Positions 29,081 to 38,162 of a stretch of 64,000 nucleotides of DNA are shown here, piece after piece. Each line of letters starts with the position of its first letter. The stretch's first letter is position 1. Source of the stretch: Ignavibacteriaceae bacterium (GTDB lineage Bacteria; Bacteroidota; Ignavibacteria; Ignavibacteriales; Ignavibacteriaceae); the NCBI GenBank assembly GCA_013360295.1, contig JABWCL010000001.1, positions 305,124-369,123 on the forward strand, read 5' to 3'. The position numbers and the translations under genes are program-made. The notes beneath the pieces are model-generated. The model ran no database searches and was not told where the DNA came from. It was given only the letters and a program-made list of their open reading frames with translations.

Positions 29081-30184
29081 ATGAGATTTTCTTATGTTTC
29101 CGTTTCAAAAAACGTCGCATTCAGCGGCGCATATGAGGAAACAAATTTGATAAAAGATAAATTAGCCGAATTGATTTCGTCTAAGGTTCTGGATTATATC
29201 TCAGGGCATGTTGATATTTCATCAAAAAGCACGAGAATCCTTGAAACCTCCAGCCGATTTAATATTCTCAATCTTGATGATGAAAATCTGACCAATATAG
29301 TTGATATCAAGAAAATCAATGATATCCGCTATCTTAACAAGTTCTTTGAAGCTGTAAATGAAAAACTGCCTTATAACGGCTTATTCATCGGCAACGTTGA
29401 GACAATTGACGAAAGAAGGCAAAGGATCCTGGGGGATAAACCAACATTGTTCAAACGTTTTCACTATTCGATGGACTTTTTGGTTAAAAGAGTCTTCCCT
29501 AAAACCAAACTTACGCGGAAAATCTACTTTATCCTCACCAGAGGTGAGAACCGTTCACTTTCGCTACCAGAGACATTAGGCAGGCTCATCTCCTGCGGCT
29601 TTAAGATAATGCACTATCAGGAAATTGATAACCGGCTTTATTTCGTTGCAAAGAAAATCAGCCCACCAGCATTCGACTTAAATCCTTCGTATGGCCCACT
29701 CTTTAAAATGAGACGAATCGGTCAGCACGGCAAAGTCATTCAGGTCTATAAGCTAAGAACTATGCACCCTTACGCCGAGTATCTGCAGCAGTATGTCTAC
29801 GAAATGAACTCGCTGGAAACAGGAGGTAAATTCAAGGATGACTTCCGGATCACGAGCTGGGGGCGTTTATTCAGGAAGCTGTGGTTAGATGAATTGCCTA
29901 TGATCATCAATCTTTTAAAGGGCGACCTTAAACTCGTTGGGGTACGTCCCCTTAGCAGCCACTATATGAGCCTGTACACAGAAGAACTGAAACAGAGACG
30001 AATAAAATATAAACCGGGACTTGTACCGCCTTATTATGTCGATCTGCCGAAAACGCTTGAAGAAATTATGGATTCTGAAATAAGGTACCTCGATGCCTAT
30101 GAAAAATCACCAATGAGGACTGATCTGACTTATTTCTTTAAGGCGTTCTATAATATCATTTTCAAAAGGGCAAGAAGCAGTTAG
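29081..30184 (+). CDS. Polyprenyl-phosphate sugar transferase-like protein with soluble N-half
   Basis: A 367-residue protein. The C-terminal half (about 205-360) is the bacterial sugar transferase domain: GPLFKMRRIGQHGK, VYKLRTM, DDFRITSWGRLFRKLWLDELP, NLLKGDLKLVGVRPL and KPGLVPPYY. This domain links the first sugar phosphate of a repeat unit to undecaprenyl phosphate. The hydrophobic helix that normally precedes it is missing. Instead, residues 1-200 are soluble and hold FFEAVNEKLPYNGLFIGNVE and LPETLGRLISCGFKI, which resemble the end of a class I methyltransferase. It probably starts a glycan but may need a membrane partner. No other priming transferase is visible in the window. Confidence 0.78.
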   Translation: MRFSYVSVSKNVAFSGAYEETNLIKDKLAELISSKVLDYISGHVDISSKSTRILETSSRFNILNLDDENLTNIVDIKKINDIRYLNKFFEAVNEKLPYNGLFIGNVETIDERRQRILGDKPTLFKRFHYSMDFLVKRVFPKTKLTRKIYFILTRGENRSLSLPETLGRLISCGFKIMHYQEIDNRLYFVAKKISPPAFDLNPSYGPLFKMRRIGQHGKVIQVYKLRTMHPYAEYLQQYVYEMNSLETGGKFKDDFRITSWGRLFRKLWLDELPMIINLLKGDLKLVGVRPLSSHYMSLYTEELKQRRIKYKPGLVPPYYVDLPKTLEEIMDSEIRYLDAYEKSPMRTDLTYFFKAFYNIIFKRARSS

Positions 30185-30216
30185 TTCCGGCTTCCCTCTT
30201 GTACCTTCCTCCTTTT

Positions 30217-31902
30217 CTACAACCCATAACTTAAACCAAATCCGAAACTAGTGACCTTGCCAAGCAAATATTTAGGCGTCCTCGAAGCATCCTCGTCAGA
30301 TATATCCGAATACTCAAAGTACAATCTGGATTTCAGATCGTGAATCCACTCATAAGTAACATCAATTCCATACCGGTAGTCTTCTCTCAAAGGTGATTCC
30401 AGGAAATTTACTACACCATATTTCTCGGGTTTATAAGCCCTGGCAATATCTGCCTCAATCCCCTTCCTGACTCTCTCAAAGTAGAGCTTATATTTCAAAC
30501 CACGCATATGCGAATAATTGAACTGCAGACGCAGCTGGTCTGCATTTTGCCCCAGCCAGTGACCGAGCTGATAATTCAAATGCTTGTAATCGGTGAGTTG
30601 GTTCCTGTTCTCATAAACCCAGGGATTCATCCGGGTATACTCGATATTGATATCCAGGTTATCAAAAATGACATCATATCTCTTCCCGCCCAATGTGAAA
30701 GCAATCCACTGATTATCCGTTCTTCCATTCAGGAGATCCCGAAAATTGATCACATCGACATAAAACGAAGCATAAAAAACGGTATTAACCGGGTACTTCA
30801 GTTTATAATCTGCAAACAGCATTCCGTTCCCATCGTCCCCTGCTATACGACCCGTGTTGTGGTCTAAGGCTTTATAGTACATAATAGGTATCAGCGTTTC
30901 GATACGGAAGTTCGGGCCATAGACGAAAGCATTGCCAACGGAAATATCGAGGACCGGAAGCACCGAAAAACTGGCGAGATTTGAAACAATGTACTTATCC
31001 CGGAATGGAATAACCGGCTCTGAGATTTCGCTGCCAATGTGAGTGTAGTAAGCGTTTGATGAATCCTTGATCTGGGAGTTGAGCCAACCCTGGTAATAAT
31101 AAAACCTGAACCAGGGAACGGGGCTGACGTGCAGCCTTACCTGCGCAAATGAGGGGGCTTTGTCTGAAAGTATTACCTGCCCGTATCGCCCTTGTCCCCA
31201 GGTCTGGTAATCCTTGATGATTGATAAATAACCCCAGTCCCACGAAAAAGTAAGGCTTCCTTTAAGATCGCTGTACTCATAGGTGTTACTCGTCTGATTA
31301 TTAATGAATGCACCGGTTAGCGGAGAATACTTCTTTTTTGCATCAACTGAATTTCCAGATTCCCCAAAATCAACATATTCAAATGATGCTCCCAACCAGT
31401 CACTGGCATATCCATAAAAATTGATCCCGGGCCACCTGATCTTGTTCGACTCACCGGCAATATATCTCTCACCATACCCTAATACCGGCCTGATCCGCAT
31501 CACAAAATTCTCATCCGAATAAGAGTACATAAAAGTACGCTCCTGCACACCCATCGAGTCAATATTAAACGGGTTCCACTCAAGGCTTCCGCCCTTCCTG
31601 CTCATCCCAAGTTCATTCGCAAACTCAGATTTCAGGAAAAGAAACTCATCCTTCTCAACGGGGTTTAGCTCAATGACAGAATTTTCAATCTCAGAAAGAA
31701 ATTTTGCAGCCACCCTTCTGCTGATGGGTTTCACCTCGGTATTCAGCTTAATGATCCCCCGTGCATCGAGCCGCTCAAGGAACTCGTGAACCGGGTGATC
31801 ATATCGTAAAAACACTTCCTGAGCCTTCGAATCCAGTGGAAAGAGGCTGAGGGAAATGAATAAAACAAAAATGAGTGCAGTAAAATTTAGCTTTAAATTC
31901 AT
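30217..31902 (-). CDS. Wzi-like capsule assembly outer-membrane protein
   Basis: A 561-residue protein with a signal peptide (1-28, ending SKAQ). An N-terminal helical region (about 33-80, with HEFLERLDARGII and PISRR) is followed by a long beta-barrel rich in aromatic residues (FYYYQGWLNS, WGQGRYGQV). This layout matches the Wzi family, whose members anchor or organise capsule on the outer membrane. It is somewhat longer than Escherichia coli Wzi. It sits between a priming transferase and an O-antigen ligase, both on the other strand. It would place the glycan at the cell surface. Confidence 0.75.
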   Translation of the reverse strand: MNLKLNFTALIFVLFISLSLFPLDSKAQEVFLRYDHPVHEFLERLDARGIIKLNTEVKPISRRVAAKFLSEIENSVIELNPVEKDEFLFLKSEFANELGMSRKGGSLEWNPFNIDSMGVQERTFMYSYSDENFVMRIRPVLGYGERYIAGESNKIRWPGINFYGYASDWLGASFEYVDFGESGNSVDAKKKYSPLTGAFINNQTSNTYEYSDLKGSLTFSWDWGYLSIIKDYQTWGQGRYGQVILSDKAPSFAQVRLHVSPVPWFRFYYYQGWLNSQIKDSSNAYYTHIGSEISEPVIPFRDKYIVSNLASFSVLPVLDISVGNAFVYGPNFRIETLIPIMYYKALDHNTGRIAGDDGNGMLFADYKLKYPVNTVFYASFYVDVINFRDLLNGRTDNQWIAFTLGGKRYDVIFDNLDINIEYTRMNPWVYENRNQLTDYKHLNYQLGHWLGQNADQLRLQFNYSHMRGLKYKLYFERVRKGIEADIARAYKPEKYGVVNFLESPLREDYRYGIDVTYEWIHDLKSRLYFEYSDISDEDASRTPKYLLGKVTSFGFGLSYGL

Positions 31903-31929
31903 CCGGTAATTTTAATTATTTTGCAAAAT

Positions 31930-33138
31930 ATGATCAAGAATATAATCAATTTCAAATATAAGGATATAATACCTGAAGCCCTATTATTGGGTGGTTTTGC
32001 GTTATTGCTCTTCACGAACCAGATCTCGAACTACTCCTCATCCTCATATCTGATAAAGGCTTTCAGCCTGATCTTTGCTGTTACCGCAGTTCTTGTTTAT
32101 GATAGAAAAAATCCACGACTTACAGAGCTGATAAAATCAATCCCAGCACAGCATTACATCATTGGTCTTTTCGTATTAATTGTTTACCCGGCTATTACAA
32201 TCGTCTACTCATTAAATCCGGTACACGGCTTACTAAAAACAGGTAATATGTTAATCTCCAATATTCCATTGATCCTGTTCTTCTATTATTTGGTCGCTAC
32301 ATTCTCTCCCCTTAGAAAAATGGTCCTTGTGAACGGAGCAATAATGACAGGTCTACTGTTCTCGCTGATTGTTTTGGTCTTCTACCCTTTCAACCATTAT
32401 GAATTCTACAAGTTTGAACCTGACAGGCTTAGTCACGTAATGGTCGGACGAATACTAGGAATATGTTACTTAGTGATTTTACTCAGTATAGATTTTGATA
32501 AGCGAATTAAAGCGATATTGCCTGGTGTTTTGCTGGCTCTGATTGGTTATGCCTCCTACCTGACCGCACTAAGAGCATCAGTGCTTGGCTTGGGGATTTG
32601 TGTGTTTATTTATGTGTCGTTTATTGTTTGGGAGAAAAAGGATTGGGGAAGGGCTGGTATAATATTAGGCTCTGTGGTTCTGACATTTATCGCGATTGAG
32701 TTCACGACAAAATATGTAAGCACAATGCCGGAGGAAAGATTTGGGAGTTTTGAGAAGTTAAATACGGGAGAGGAAGACGGAGCTATTAAAGCCAGGTATT
32801 ATCTGTACAACCGGGCAGTTGAGTTAATAAAAGATAATCCGTTATTAGGGGTTGGTTATGGCGGTTACGCGGCCAAAGGGGATAAATTTGTTGTATACCC
32901 CCACAATTTTGTGTTAGAAGCTTACAGCGAATTAGGTGCTATAGGAGGGACATTATTTTTGTGGCTGATCATACTTGCTCTTTATCGCTGCTATAAGTAT
33001 GATAGAAGGCTATTTATTTATTTTATTTACCCCTTAATACTGGCGATGTTTTCGAAAGACCTGACGACGAATGGAATGCTGATGGTTGTAACAGCAATTA
33101 TGATTATTAAGGATCAGAGAACAGGGGACAAAGATTAG
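31930..33138 (+). CDS. O-antigen ligase / polymerase family membrane protein
   Basis: A 402-residue protein with about ten to twelve membrane segments. A large loop before the last segments carries ALRAS and later NPLLGVGYGGY plus YPHNFVLEAYSELGAIGG. That is the Wzy_C (WaaL/Wzy) signature, including the His expected in ligases. It either polymerises glycan repeats or attaches them to a carrier. The ATG at 31930 is my start; a TTG at 31921 in frame is an alternative, and neither has a clear ribosome site. A second Wzy-like gene exists at 46840, so one may be the ligase and the other the polymerase. Confidence 0.78.
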   Translation: MIKNIINFKYKDIIPEALLLGGFALLLFTNQISNYSSSSYLIKAFSLIFAVTAVLVYDRKNPRLTELIKSIPAQHYIIGLFVLIVYPAITIVYSLNPVHGLLKTGNMLISNIPLILFFYYLVATFSPLRKMVLVNGAIMTGLLFSLIVLVFYPFNHYEFYKFEPDRLSHVMVGRILGICYLVILLSIDFDKRIKAILPGVLLALIGYASYLTALRASVLGLGICVFIYVSFIVWEKKDWGRAGIILGSVVLTFIAIEFTTKYVSTMPEERFGSFEKLNTGEEDGAIKARYYLYNRAVELIKDNPLLGVGYGGYAAKGDKFVVYPHNFVLEAYSELGAIGGTLFLWLIILALYRCYKYDRRLFIYFIYPLILAMFSKDLTTNGMLMVVTAIMIIKDQRTGDKD

Positions 33139-33144
33139 GGACAG

Positions 33145-33299
33145 AATCAGTGTCAGTGTCAGTGTCAGTATCAGTATCAGTGTCAGTATCAGTATCAGTG
33201 TCAGTATCAGTGGCAGTGTCAGTGACAGAGATAGAGGAAGGGATGAGGAAGTAGGGAGCAGGGACAGGGATCAAGTATCAGTGGCAGTATCAGTCGCAG
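33145..33299 (+). repeat. Hexanucleotide TRTCAG tandem repeat
   Basis: From 33145 a six-base unit (mostly TGTCAG or TATCAG) repeats about 14 times to 33228, then decays. Four more units lie at 33276-33299. The tract starts just after the stop of the O-antigen ligase and ends about 90 bases before the HTH gene. It lies outside both coding frames, so slippage would alter spacing, not protein. Confidence 0.85.
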
Positions 33300-33389
33300 G
33301 GAATTAGATTGGGGGATGGAAATGTTACCAAATATTTACTGAAAGTTTACCATTTTGGGGAAAATGTTATTTACAATTAGGAGATTTGT

Positions 33390-33968
33390 ATGAAAGAACA
33401 GGAAACTATTGACAAATTTGTGCAATTACGGGCGGAGGGGAAATCTTATGATAAAATATCCAAAATGATAAATGTGTCTAAACCGACTTTGCTTGCCTGG
33501 GGGAGGAAGTACCAGAACAAAATAGATGAACTTAAAATGGTGCGATACGAGAGTATCCTGGAACAGCAGAAAGTTACACAGGAAGAGAGAATAACCCGGT
33601 TAGCGAAGGAGTTAAATAATGCGTGGGAGGCATTTGAGAAAAAGGAGTATGATAATTTAACTAAACGGGAACTGCTTTTAATTATTATGCGTTTGGAGCG
33701 TGGCCTTAGGGAAGAAACCGCAATGTTAACAGGTACGGGAAAAAAGCGTAAAGCACCTGAAGCAGATGAAGAAGATAGAAAACGGTTTATTTTGCGAAGA
33801 AGCATAATAGGCGGCGAAAATGCTGACACCCCAACTGAGGAAAATATAAAGATTATGGAAGTAAACAAAGATAAATCGGTAACGCAGCTGCTTAACAAAG
33901 TTTACCGCGGGACGAAGGAGGAAATTGATGAAAAGTTAAAAAGAGATGAAATGGAACTTGATGAATAG
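33390..33968 (+). CDS. Helix-turn-helix protein, phage/mobile-like, unknown function
   Basis: A 192-residue cytoplasmic protein. Residues about 5-40 form a helix-turn-helix (GKSYDKISKMINVSKPTLLAW), like those in terminase small subunits and resolvases. The middle (about 45-110) is a charged, probably coiled helix rich in Glu and Lys. The tail is acidic. The start has AGGAG seven bases ahead of the ATG. It stands alone between a repeat tract and the convergent end of the large glycan operon. No partner terminase or transposase is near, so it may be a remnant of mobile DNA or a regulator. I do not recognise a specific family. Confidence 0.6.
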   Translation: MKEQETIDKFVQLRAEGKSYDKISKMINVSKPTLLAWGRKYQNKIDELKMVRYESILEQQKVTQEERITRLAKELNNAWEAFEKKEYDNLTKRELLLIIMRLERGLREETAMLTGTGKKRKAPEADEEDRKRFILRRSIIGGENADTPTEENIKIMEVNKDKSVTQLLNKVYRGTKEEIDEKLKRDEMELDE

Positions 33969-33992
33969 AAAACTAAAATGGAATAAAAACTC

Positions 33993-34011
33993 AGATTAGA
34001 TCATTTAATCT
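33993..34011 (-). terminator. Weak terminator at the end of the glycan operon
   Basis: An 8-base stem with one G-U pair (AGATTAGA 33993-34000 / TTTAATCT 34004-34011) lies about 90 bases beyond the stop of the last minus-strand gene. On that strand it is followed by GAGTTTTTATT. The AT-rich stem makes it weak. Confidence 0.4.
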
Positions 34012-34101
34012 AAACAAATGAGACAGATAACTGCTGAGGATATTCTGAAATAACACAATAATTAGGAATTTTATCAAAGCTGTATTAATAGATTAGATTA
34101 T

Positions 34102-35265
34102 CTATACTTGAAATTTAAAATACTTATTGTAAACTGTATCAGGAACAATCCCAATTGAATTTGCCCATTTTATTGGCACTTTCAGTAGTTTTACTAAATC
34201 ATAATAAGATTTATAATCTCTAAACGATTTTGGTGGAGAAGACATAATTTTATCAAATTCATCATAAGATAGATCAAGCTTTTTCAAACAATAGTCTAAC
34301 AATTCCAGACCTCCGGTGTAAGGGTCTTTACGGATTACTTGCAGAGCTTCTTCCCTGGTCAACTGTTCATTTCTAACTTTCGCTGAATAATGCAGTTTGC
34401 GTTTATCGATGTTGAATTTCCTAGTAAGAATGTATGCTTGAAAGAAAGCAGTATATTTAGATTCGTGATGTTTATCCCCATAATTACGCCACCCTAATTC
34501 TGACTGTAATATTTCCAATACATCTTTTTCATTATAAGGCAGATAATATAAAATCCTTATCTGCTGAATGTTTTTTATTAACGAATAATAGATATACTTG
34601 ATAATACCCATATTTGGAAAGCTTTTTAAGTTGAGTTTACCATATCTGCGCTGAATGTCATTTACATATCTGCCATCCATATACGTCCAAGTTAAGGGTG
34701 TTGTTCCCTCAGTACGAAAAGAATGACCGTGAATAATATATTTTACACCATATCTTGCAGCCTCAGCGAATAAGACGGAGAAGATCACCCAATCAGTTGG
34801 AACCTCTGCATCTGGTACTGATGAGAACAAAAAAGATCTTTGTAAATCCTTAAACTCTTCCCAATCAGCAACGTGAGTGTGTAGATCTACCTTCAATATT
34901 TTACAAGCATTTTCAATATTCTGGACAGCAATTTCAGAGTTCCAGCCGTTGTCAAAATGAACCGCTAATGGACGTAATCCGAGTTTAACCGCACTATATA
35001 AAGTATAAGTACTATCCCGTCCACCACTTACTCCAAGAATACAGTCATATTTTTTTCTTCTACCATCGCTTTTAATTTTGGTAACCAGTTCGCTTAACCT
35101 ATTCGGAGTATCTTCGTTTAGGGGGAATTTCCCTTCCAACTCGTCGTGTATTTTACAGAAAGTACATTCTCCCTTATCATCGAATGAGATACCACGAACA
35201 GAGTCATCCATAAGACATCTTGTACATACCCTATTTGATTTATAATTATAAGGAAGGATATTCAT
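34102..35265 (-). CDS. N-acetyl sugar amidotransferase, WbpG-like, with zinc site
   Basis: A 387-residue ATP-dependent amidotransferase of the N-type PP-loop superfamily. The PP-loop VSGGRDST is at 79-86. Four cysteines, Cys14/Cys17 and Cys34/Cys37, form a probable zinc knuckle. WbpG-type enzymes turn a sugar acetamido group into acetamidino, using ammonia made by HisH and passed by HisF. It is the last gene of the long cluster and follows the WbpI-like epimerase by three bases. A second copy at 38778 adjoins HisH. Which copy serves which sugar cannot be told from sequence. Confidence 0.82.
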   Translation of the reverse strand: MNILPYNYKSNRVCTRCLMDDSVRGISFDDKGECTFCKIHDELEGKFPLNEDTPNRLSELVTKIKSDGRRKKYDCILGVSGGRDSTYTLYSAVKLGLRPLAVHFDNGWNSEIAVQNIENACKILKVDLHTHVADWEEFKDLQRSFLFSSVPDAEVPTDWVIFSVLFAEAARYGVKYIIHGHSFRTEGTTPLTWTYMDGRYVNDIQRRYGKLNLKSFPNMGIIKYIYYSLIKNIQQIRILYYLPYNEKDVLEILQSELGWRNYGDKHHESKYTAFFQAYILTRKFNIDKRKLHYSAKVRNEQLTREEALQVIRKDPYTGGLELLDYCLKKLDLSYDEFDKIMSSPPKSFRDYKSYYDLVKLLKVPIKWANSIGIVPDTVYNKYFKFQV

Positions 35266-35268
35266 TTT

Positions 35269-36333
35269 TTAACCAATTTTATTTCTAATTATTTCTAACA
35301 TTGAATATGCCACATTTTCACCAAATAGAGATTTGTGTTCTGATTCGGGCAGGAATTCTTCGATTCTTTTATAATAGTCAGTATCATTTATTGGATTTAT
35401 TAAAAGATTCCAACCTGATTTGACCGTTTCAACCCATTCGGTCTCAGATCTTAGTGTTATGCAAGGTTTTTTTAAAATATATGATTCTTTTTGAATTCCT
35501 CCGGAATCAGTAATGATTTTCTGACTGTATTGTTGTAGTGCGATAAAGTCAAAATACCCCGCTGGTTCAATCGGGAGGAAATTAGCTGGCATTTTAATAT
35601 TATTATCCTGTAATATTTTCAAAGTTCGAGGATGAACCGGAAAAACAACCTTAATGTTGATCTTACCTAATTCTGTAAGTATTCTTGACAAAATGGAAGA
35701 ATTGTCAACATTATATGGTCGGTGAAGAGTGAGGAGATAATAAAGACTCTTTTTGAGAGAATATTTATCGATTAAAGTGGATCGTTTTGATCGTTCTACG
35801 GCCGTCTTTAGAGATTCCACCATGATATCTCCTGTAAAAAATGATTTATTTAATAAATTTTCTGCTTCAAGATTTGTCATTGCCGTACTAGTAGGAGCAA
35901 ACAAAAAATCCGATACGTGATCTGCAACAACCCTGTTTATTTCTTCGGGCATAACCTTATTAAAGCTTCTTAATCCTGCTTCAATATGAATGGTTCTAAT
36001 CAATTGCTTCGAAGCGGCCAGAGCTCCTGCCAGAGTTGAATTTGTATCGCCGAAAACAATTACCAAATCTGGATTTTCTTTGAGAAAGACATTCTCCAAT
36101 TTTATCAGCATTTCTCCAGTCTGTACTCCATGGGTACCAGAGCCAACCTCCAGGAAGTATGAAGGACGGGGGATCCTTAACTCTTCAAAAAAAGATTGAC
36201 TCATATTATAGTCATAGTGCTGACCAGTGTGGACAACAATCTCCTGAAACTCCTCCCGCATGAAAACAGAGAGGGGCGCTAATTTCACAAATTGGGGTCT
36301 CGCTCCAACCACTGAGACTATTTTCTTTTTCAA
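35269..36333 (-). CDS. wbpI: Non-hydrolysing UDP-sugar 2-epimerase, WbpI-like
   Basis: A 354-residue enzyme of the WecB/WbpI family. The start KIVSVVGARPQFVKLAPL, then HTGQHYDYNMS, FGDTNSTLAGALAA, HIEAGLRSF and PEEINR are hallmarks; late TDSGGIQKE binds UDP. It inverts carbon 2 of a UDP-HexNAc. Because genes like wbpA, B, D and E lie upstream in the same cluster, its likely substrate is UDP-2,3-diacetamido-glucuronate, giving the manno form. It overlaps the previous gene by four bases. A plain UDP-GlcNAc epimerase (WecB) is the alternative. Confidence 0.85.
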   Translation of the reverse strand: MKKKIVSVVGARPQFVKLAPLSVFMREEFQEIVVHTGQHYDYNMSQSFFEELRIPRPSYFLEVGSGTHGVQTGEMLIKLENVFLKENPDLVIVFGDTNSTLAGALAASKQLIRTIHIEAGLRSFNKVMPEEINRVVADHVSDFLFAPTSTAMTNLEAENLLNKSFFTGDIMVESLKTAVERSKRSTLIDKYSLKKSLYYLLTLHRPYNVDNSSILSRILTELGKINIKVVFPVHPRTLKILQDNNIKMPANFLPIEPAGYFDFIALQQYSQKIITDSGGIQKESYILKKPCITLRSETEWVETVKSGWNLLINPINDTDYYKRIEEFLPESEHKSLFGENVAYSMLEIIRNKIG

Positions 36334-37400
36334 TTTGGTTTTCCGGTGACTAAATTAAAGAAAAATGAAGTCACATCAATTTTTTCGCTTAACATTTTTT
36401 CTCTTCTGGAATTGAAAAGACTACGAAGTTCATTATTATTACTATAATCTCTCACCTTATTAAATAACAATTCTTTTTCATCGGGATGAATACCTAAGGT
36501 CAATTGATATTTTCTCTCTAGTTCTTCCAGTACGGATATCTTGCCAACAAATGTATTCACTCTGATATTTGGTACACCCAGCATGCAACATTCCACCGTC
36601 ATGCTCTGGCTATCGGAAATAAACATTTCGCAGTAATACATAAGATGATGAATTATATTCACTGGGAAATTAAAAGAATATTTTTTTAAATCCTGTGGTA
36701 GTGGCTTTTCAGATGAGATAAATACTTTCCCATTAGGTTCAACAATGTCAATTACCTGTTTAAGATCTCCATAACTTAATCCTTTATGATCTTTCTCGAT
36801 GTCGTGCCCCGCAGATAAACTTACCAACCTAATCATAAAATACTTGTCGTGACCGACATATTCTGTAATCTTTGAACGATCTGGTCTGAATCTTTTAGGA
36901 TGAAGGTAAGCCAATTTTTGATAACCTTCGTATCCGACCTTTTTAAAGGCATATTTACCTACGTTACAAACATTCGGTGAGATGATGAAAGAGGCAAAAG
37001 GATAAGCAAACTTGCAAAATGAACGATTTACCACAAAATCATCTTCATTAAAAACGTAAGACCTAATCCTGAGCAGCCATCCTACATGCGTGATTGCTAT
37101 ATCTGTACCAATCAAGGCGACCGGTCGGCTAAACAGACATGATTTCATTAAAGTAAAATCCTGAATGAACAAATCAATCAATCCACCGATAACAATTTTG
37201 ATTTTATTACTTTTGGTAAACCGAGTAACAGAATACTTGAAATACTCTACCTCTTCGATCTGCATAAGCTTCTCCAGAATTTCCTTATTTTTAATAAAGA
37301 ACCTCACACGGTAACCTGATTTGGTCATTTGATTACGAAGATTCTTGAAGAGGTGATAATGAGCCGGATGGTTAAGAGCGACTATGATACTATTGCTCAT
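36330..37400 (-). CDS. DUF354 family predicted GT-B glycosyltransferase
   Basis: A 356-residue protein. The start SIIVALNHPAHYHLFKNL with a following helix, and the later SDSQSMTVECCMLGVPNIR, match DUF354, a GT-B-like family often found in O-antigen loci. The Ser-Asp-Ser motif near residue 265 would bind nucleotide phosphate. It sits between HisF and the WbpI-like gene, overlapping both. That position suggests transfer of the amidino sugar, but the donor and acceptor are inferred only. Confidence 0.7.
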   Translation of the reverse strand: MSNSIIVALNHPAHYHLFKNLRNQMTKSGYRVRFFIKNKEILEKLMQIEEVEYFKYSVTRFTKSNKIKIVIGGLIDLFIQDFTLMKSCLFSRPVALIGTDIAITHVGWLLRIRSYVFNEDDFVVNRSFCKFAYPFASFIISPNVCNVGKYAFKKVGYEGYQKLAYLHPKRFRPDRSKITEYVGHDKYFMIRLVSLSAGHDIEKDHKGLSYGDLKQVIDIVEPNGKVFISSEKPLPQDLKKYSFNFPVNIIHHLMYYCEMFISDSQSMTVECCMLGVPNIRVNTFVGKISVLEELERKYQLTLGIHPDEKELLFNKVRDYSNNNELRSLFNSRREKMLSEKIDVTSFFFNLVTGKPN

Positions 37401-38160
37401 TATTAAACATTGTTATCAGTTCTACACGGTTTGGAAAACTTATTAATACTGCACGTCGCGGGCCATGATAAACGAAAATGCTCCCTGCTGCAACCGCGGA
37501 TGCCAAACCCTTTTCCGCTGCAAGTTTAAAATCATTGTAATCTTTAGCCCCTCCTAAAGCAACTACAGGGATAGTCACAGATTCTGCGACCTTTTTAGTT
37601 AATTCTAAATCATACCCTGCATACGTACCGTCAAGATCTACTGACTGGATAATTATTTCCCCAGCTCCGTTTCTAGCCATTTTCTGAGCGAACTCAATGA
37701 GATCCTCGTTTGTCTTTTTTTTACCGTTACGATAGACGACATTATATTTCCCAAAATAATTTTTCTTTACGTCCACGCAAACAACAATAGTAGATGAGCC
37801 AAATGTTTCAGATGCCTCCTTAATAAACTCTGGATTTTCGCAAGCGATTGTATTAAGGACGACTTTCTCTGCTCCATTTTCGAGAACCTTCCTGATATCG
37901 GCAATATTTTTAATACCTCCTCCTACACCAAATGGCATATTTGCCTCGTCACCAACCTTATGGATAAAATCAAGAGATATAAGCCTATTTTCAACAGAGG
38001 CATTGATATCCAAAAATATTAGTTCATCTGCTTTTTTATCATTGAATATCTTTACAGCATTGATAGGATCACCTATATATCTGTGATCTTTAAACTTTAC
38101 CGACTTGACAAGTCCAAGATTTCTTAACAACAGAACCGGAATTACTCTTGGCCTAAACAA
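37390..38160 (-). CDS. hisF: HisF-like ammonia-channel subunit for WbpG
   Basis: A 256-residue TIM-barrel protein of the HisF family. In histidine synthesis HisF uses Asp11 and Asp130. Here the matching first strand reads RVIPVLLLRNLG, so residue 11 is Leu, while the second Asp is kept (VVVCVDVKK). That loss matches HisF copies of O-antigen loci, which pass ammonia from HisH to WbpG instead of making imidazole glycerol phosphate. It starts two bases after HisH ends. A histidine role is unlikely because no other his gene is nearby. Confidence 0.88.
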   Translation of the reverse strand: MFRPRVIPVLLLRNLGLVKSVKFKDHRYIGDPINAVKIFNDKKADELIFLDINASVENRLISLDFIHKVGDEANMPFGVGGGIKNIADIRKVLENGAEKVVLNTIACENPEFIKEASETFGSSTIVVCVDVKKNYFGKYNVVYRNGKKKTNEDLIEFAQKMARNGAGEIIIQSVDLDGTYAGYDLELTKKVAESVTIPVVALGGAKDYNDFKLAAEKGLASAVAAGSIFVYHGPRRAVLISFPNRVELITMFNNEQ

Positions 38161-38162
38161 TT

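Noticed and set aside
33145..33299. CRISPR array
   Set aside because: The six-base unit repeats without unique spacers and no cas gene is near; it is a simple tandem repeat.
33446..33898. 150-codon minus-strand frame
   Set aside because: Antisense to the HTH gene, with serine-rich composition typical of reversed Glu/Lys-rich coding sequence.
33390..33968. Prophage
   Set aside because: Only a single terminase-small-subunit-like HTH protein is seen; no large terminase, portal, capsid or integrase accompanies it.
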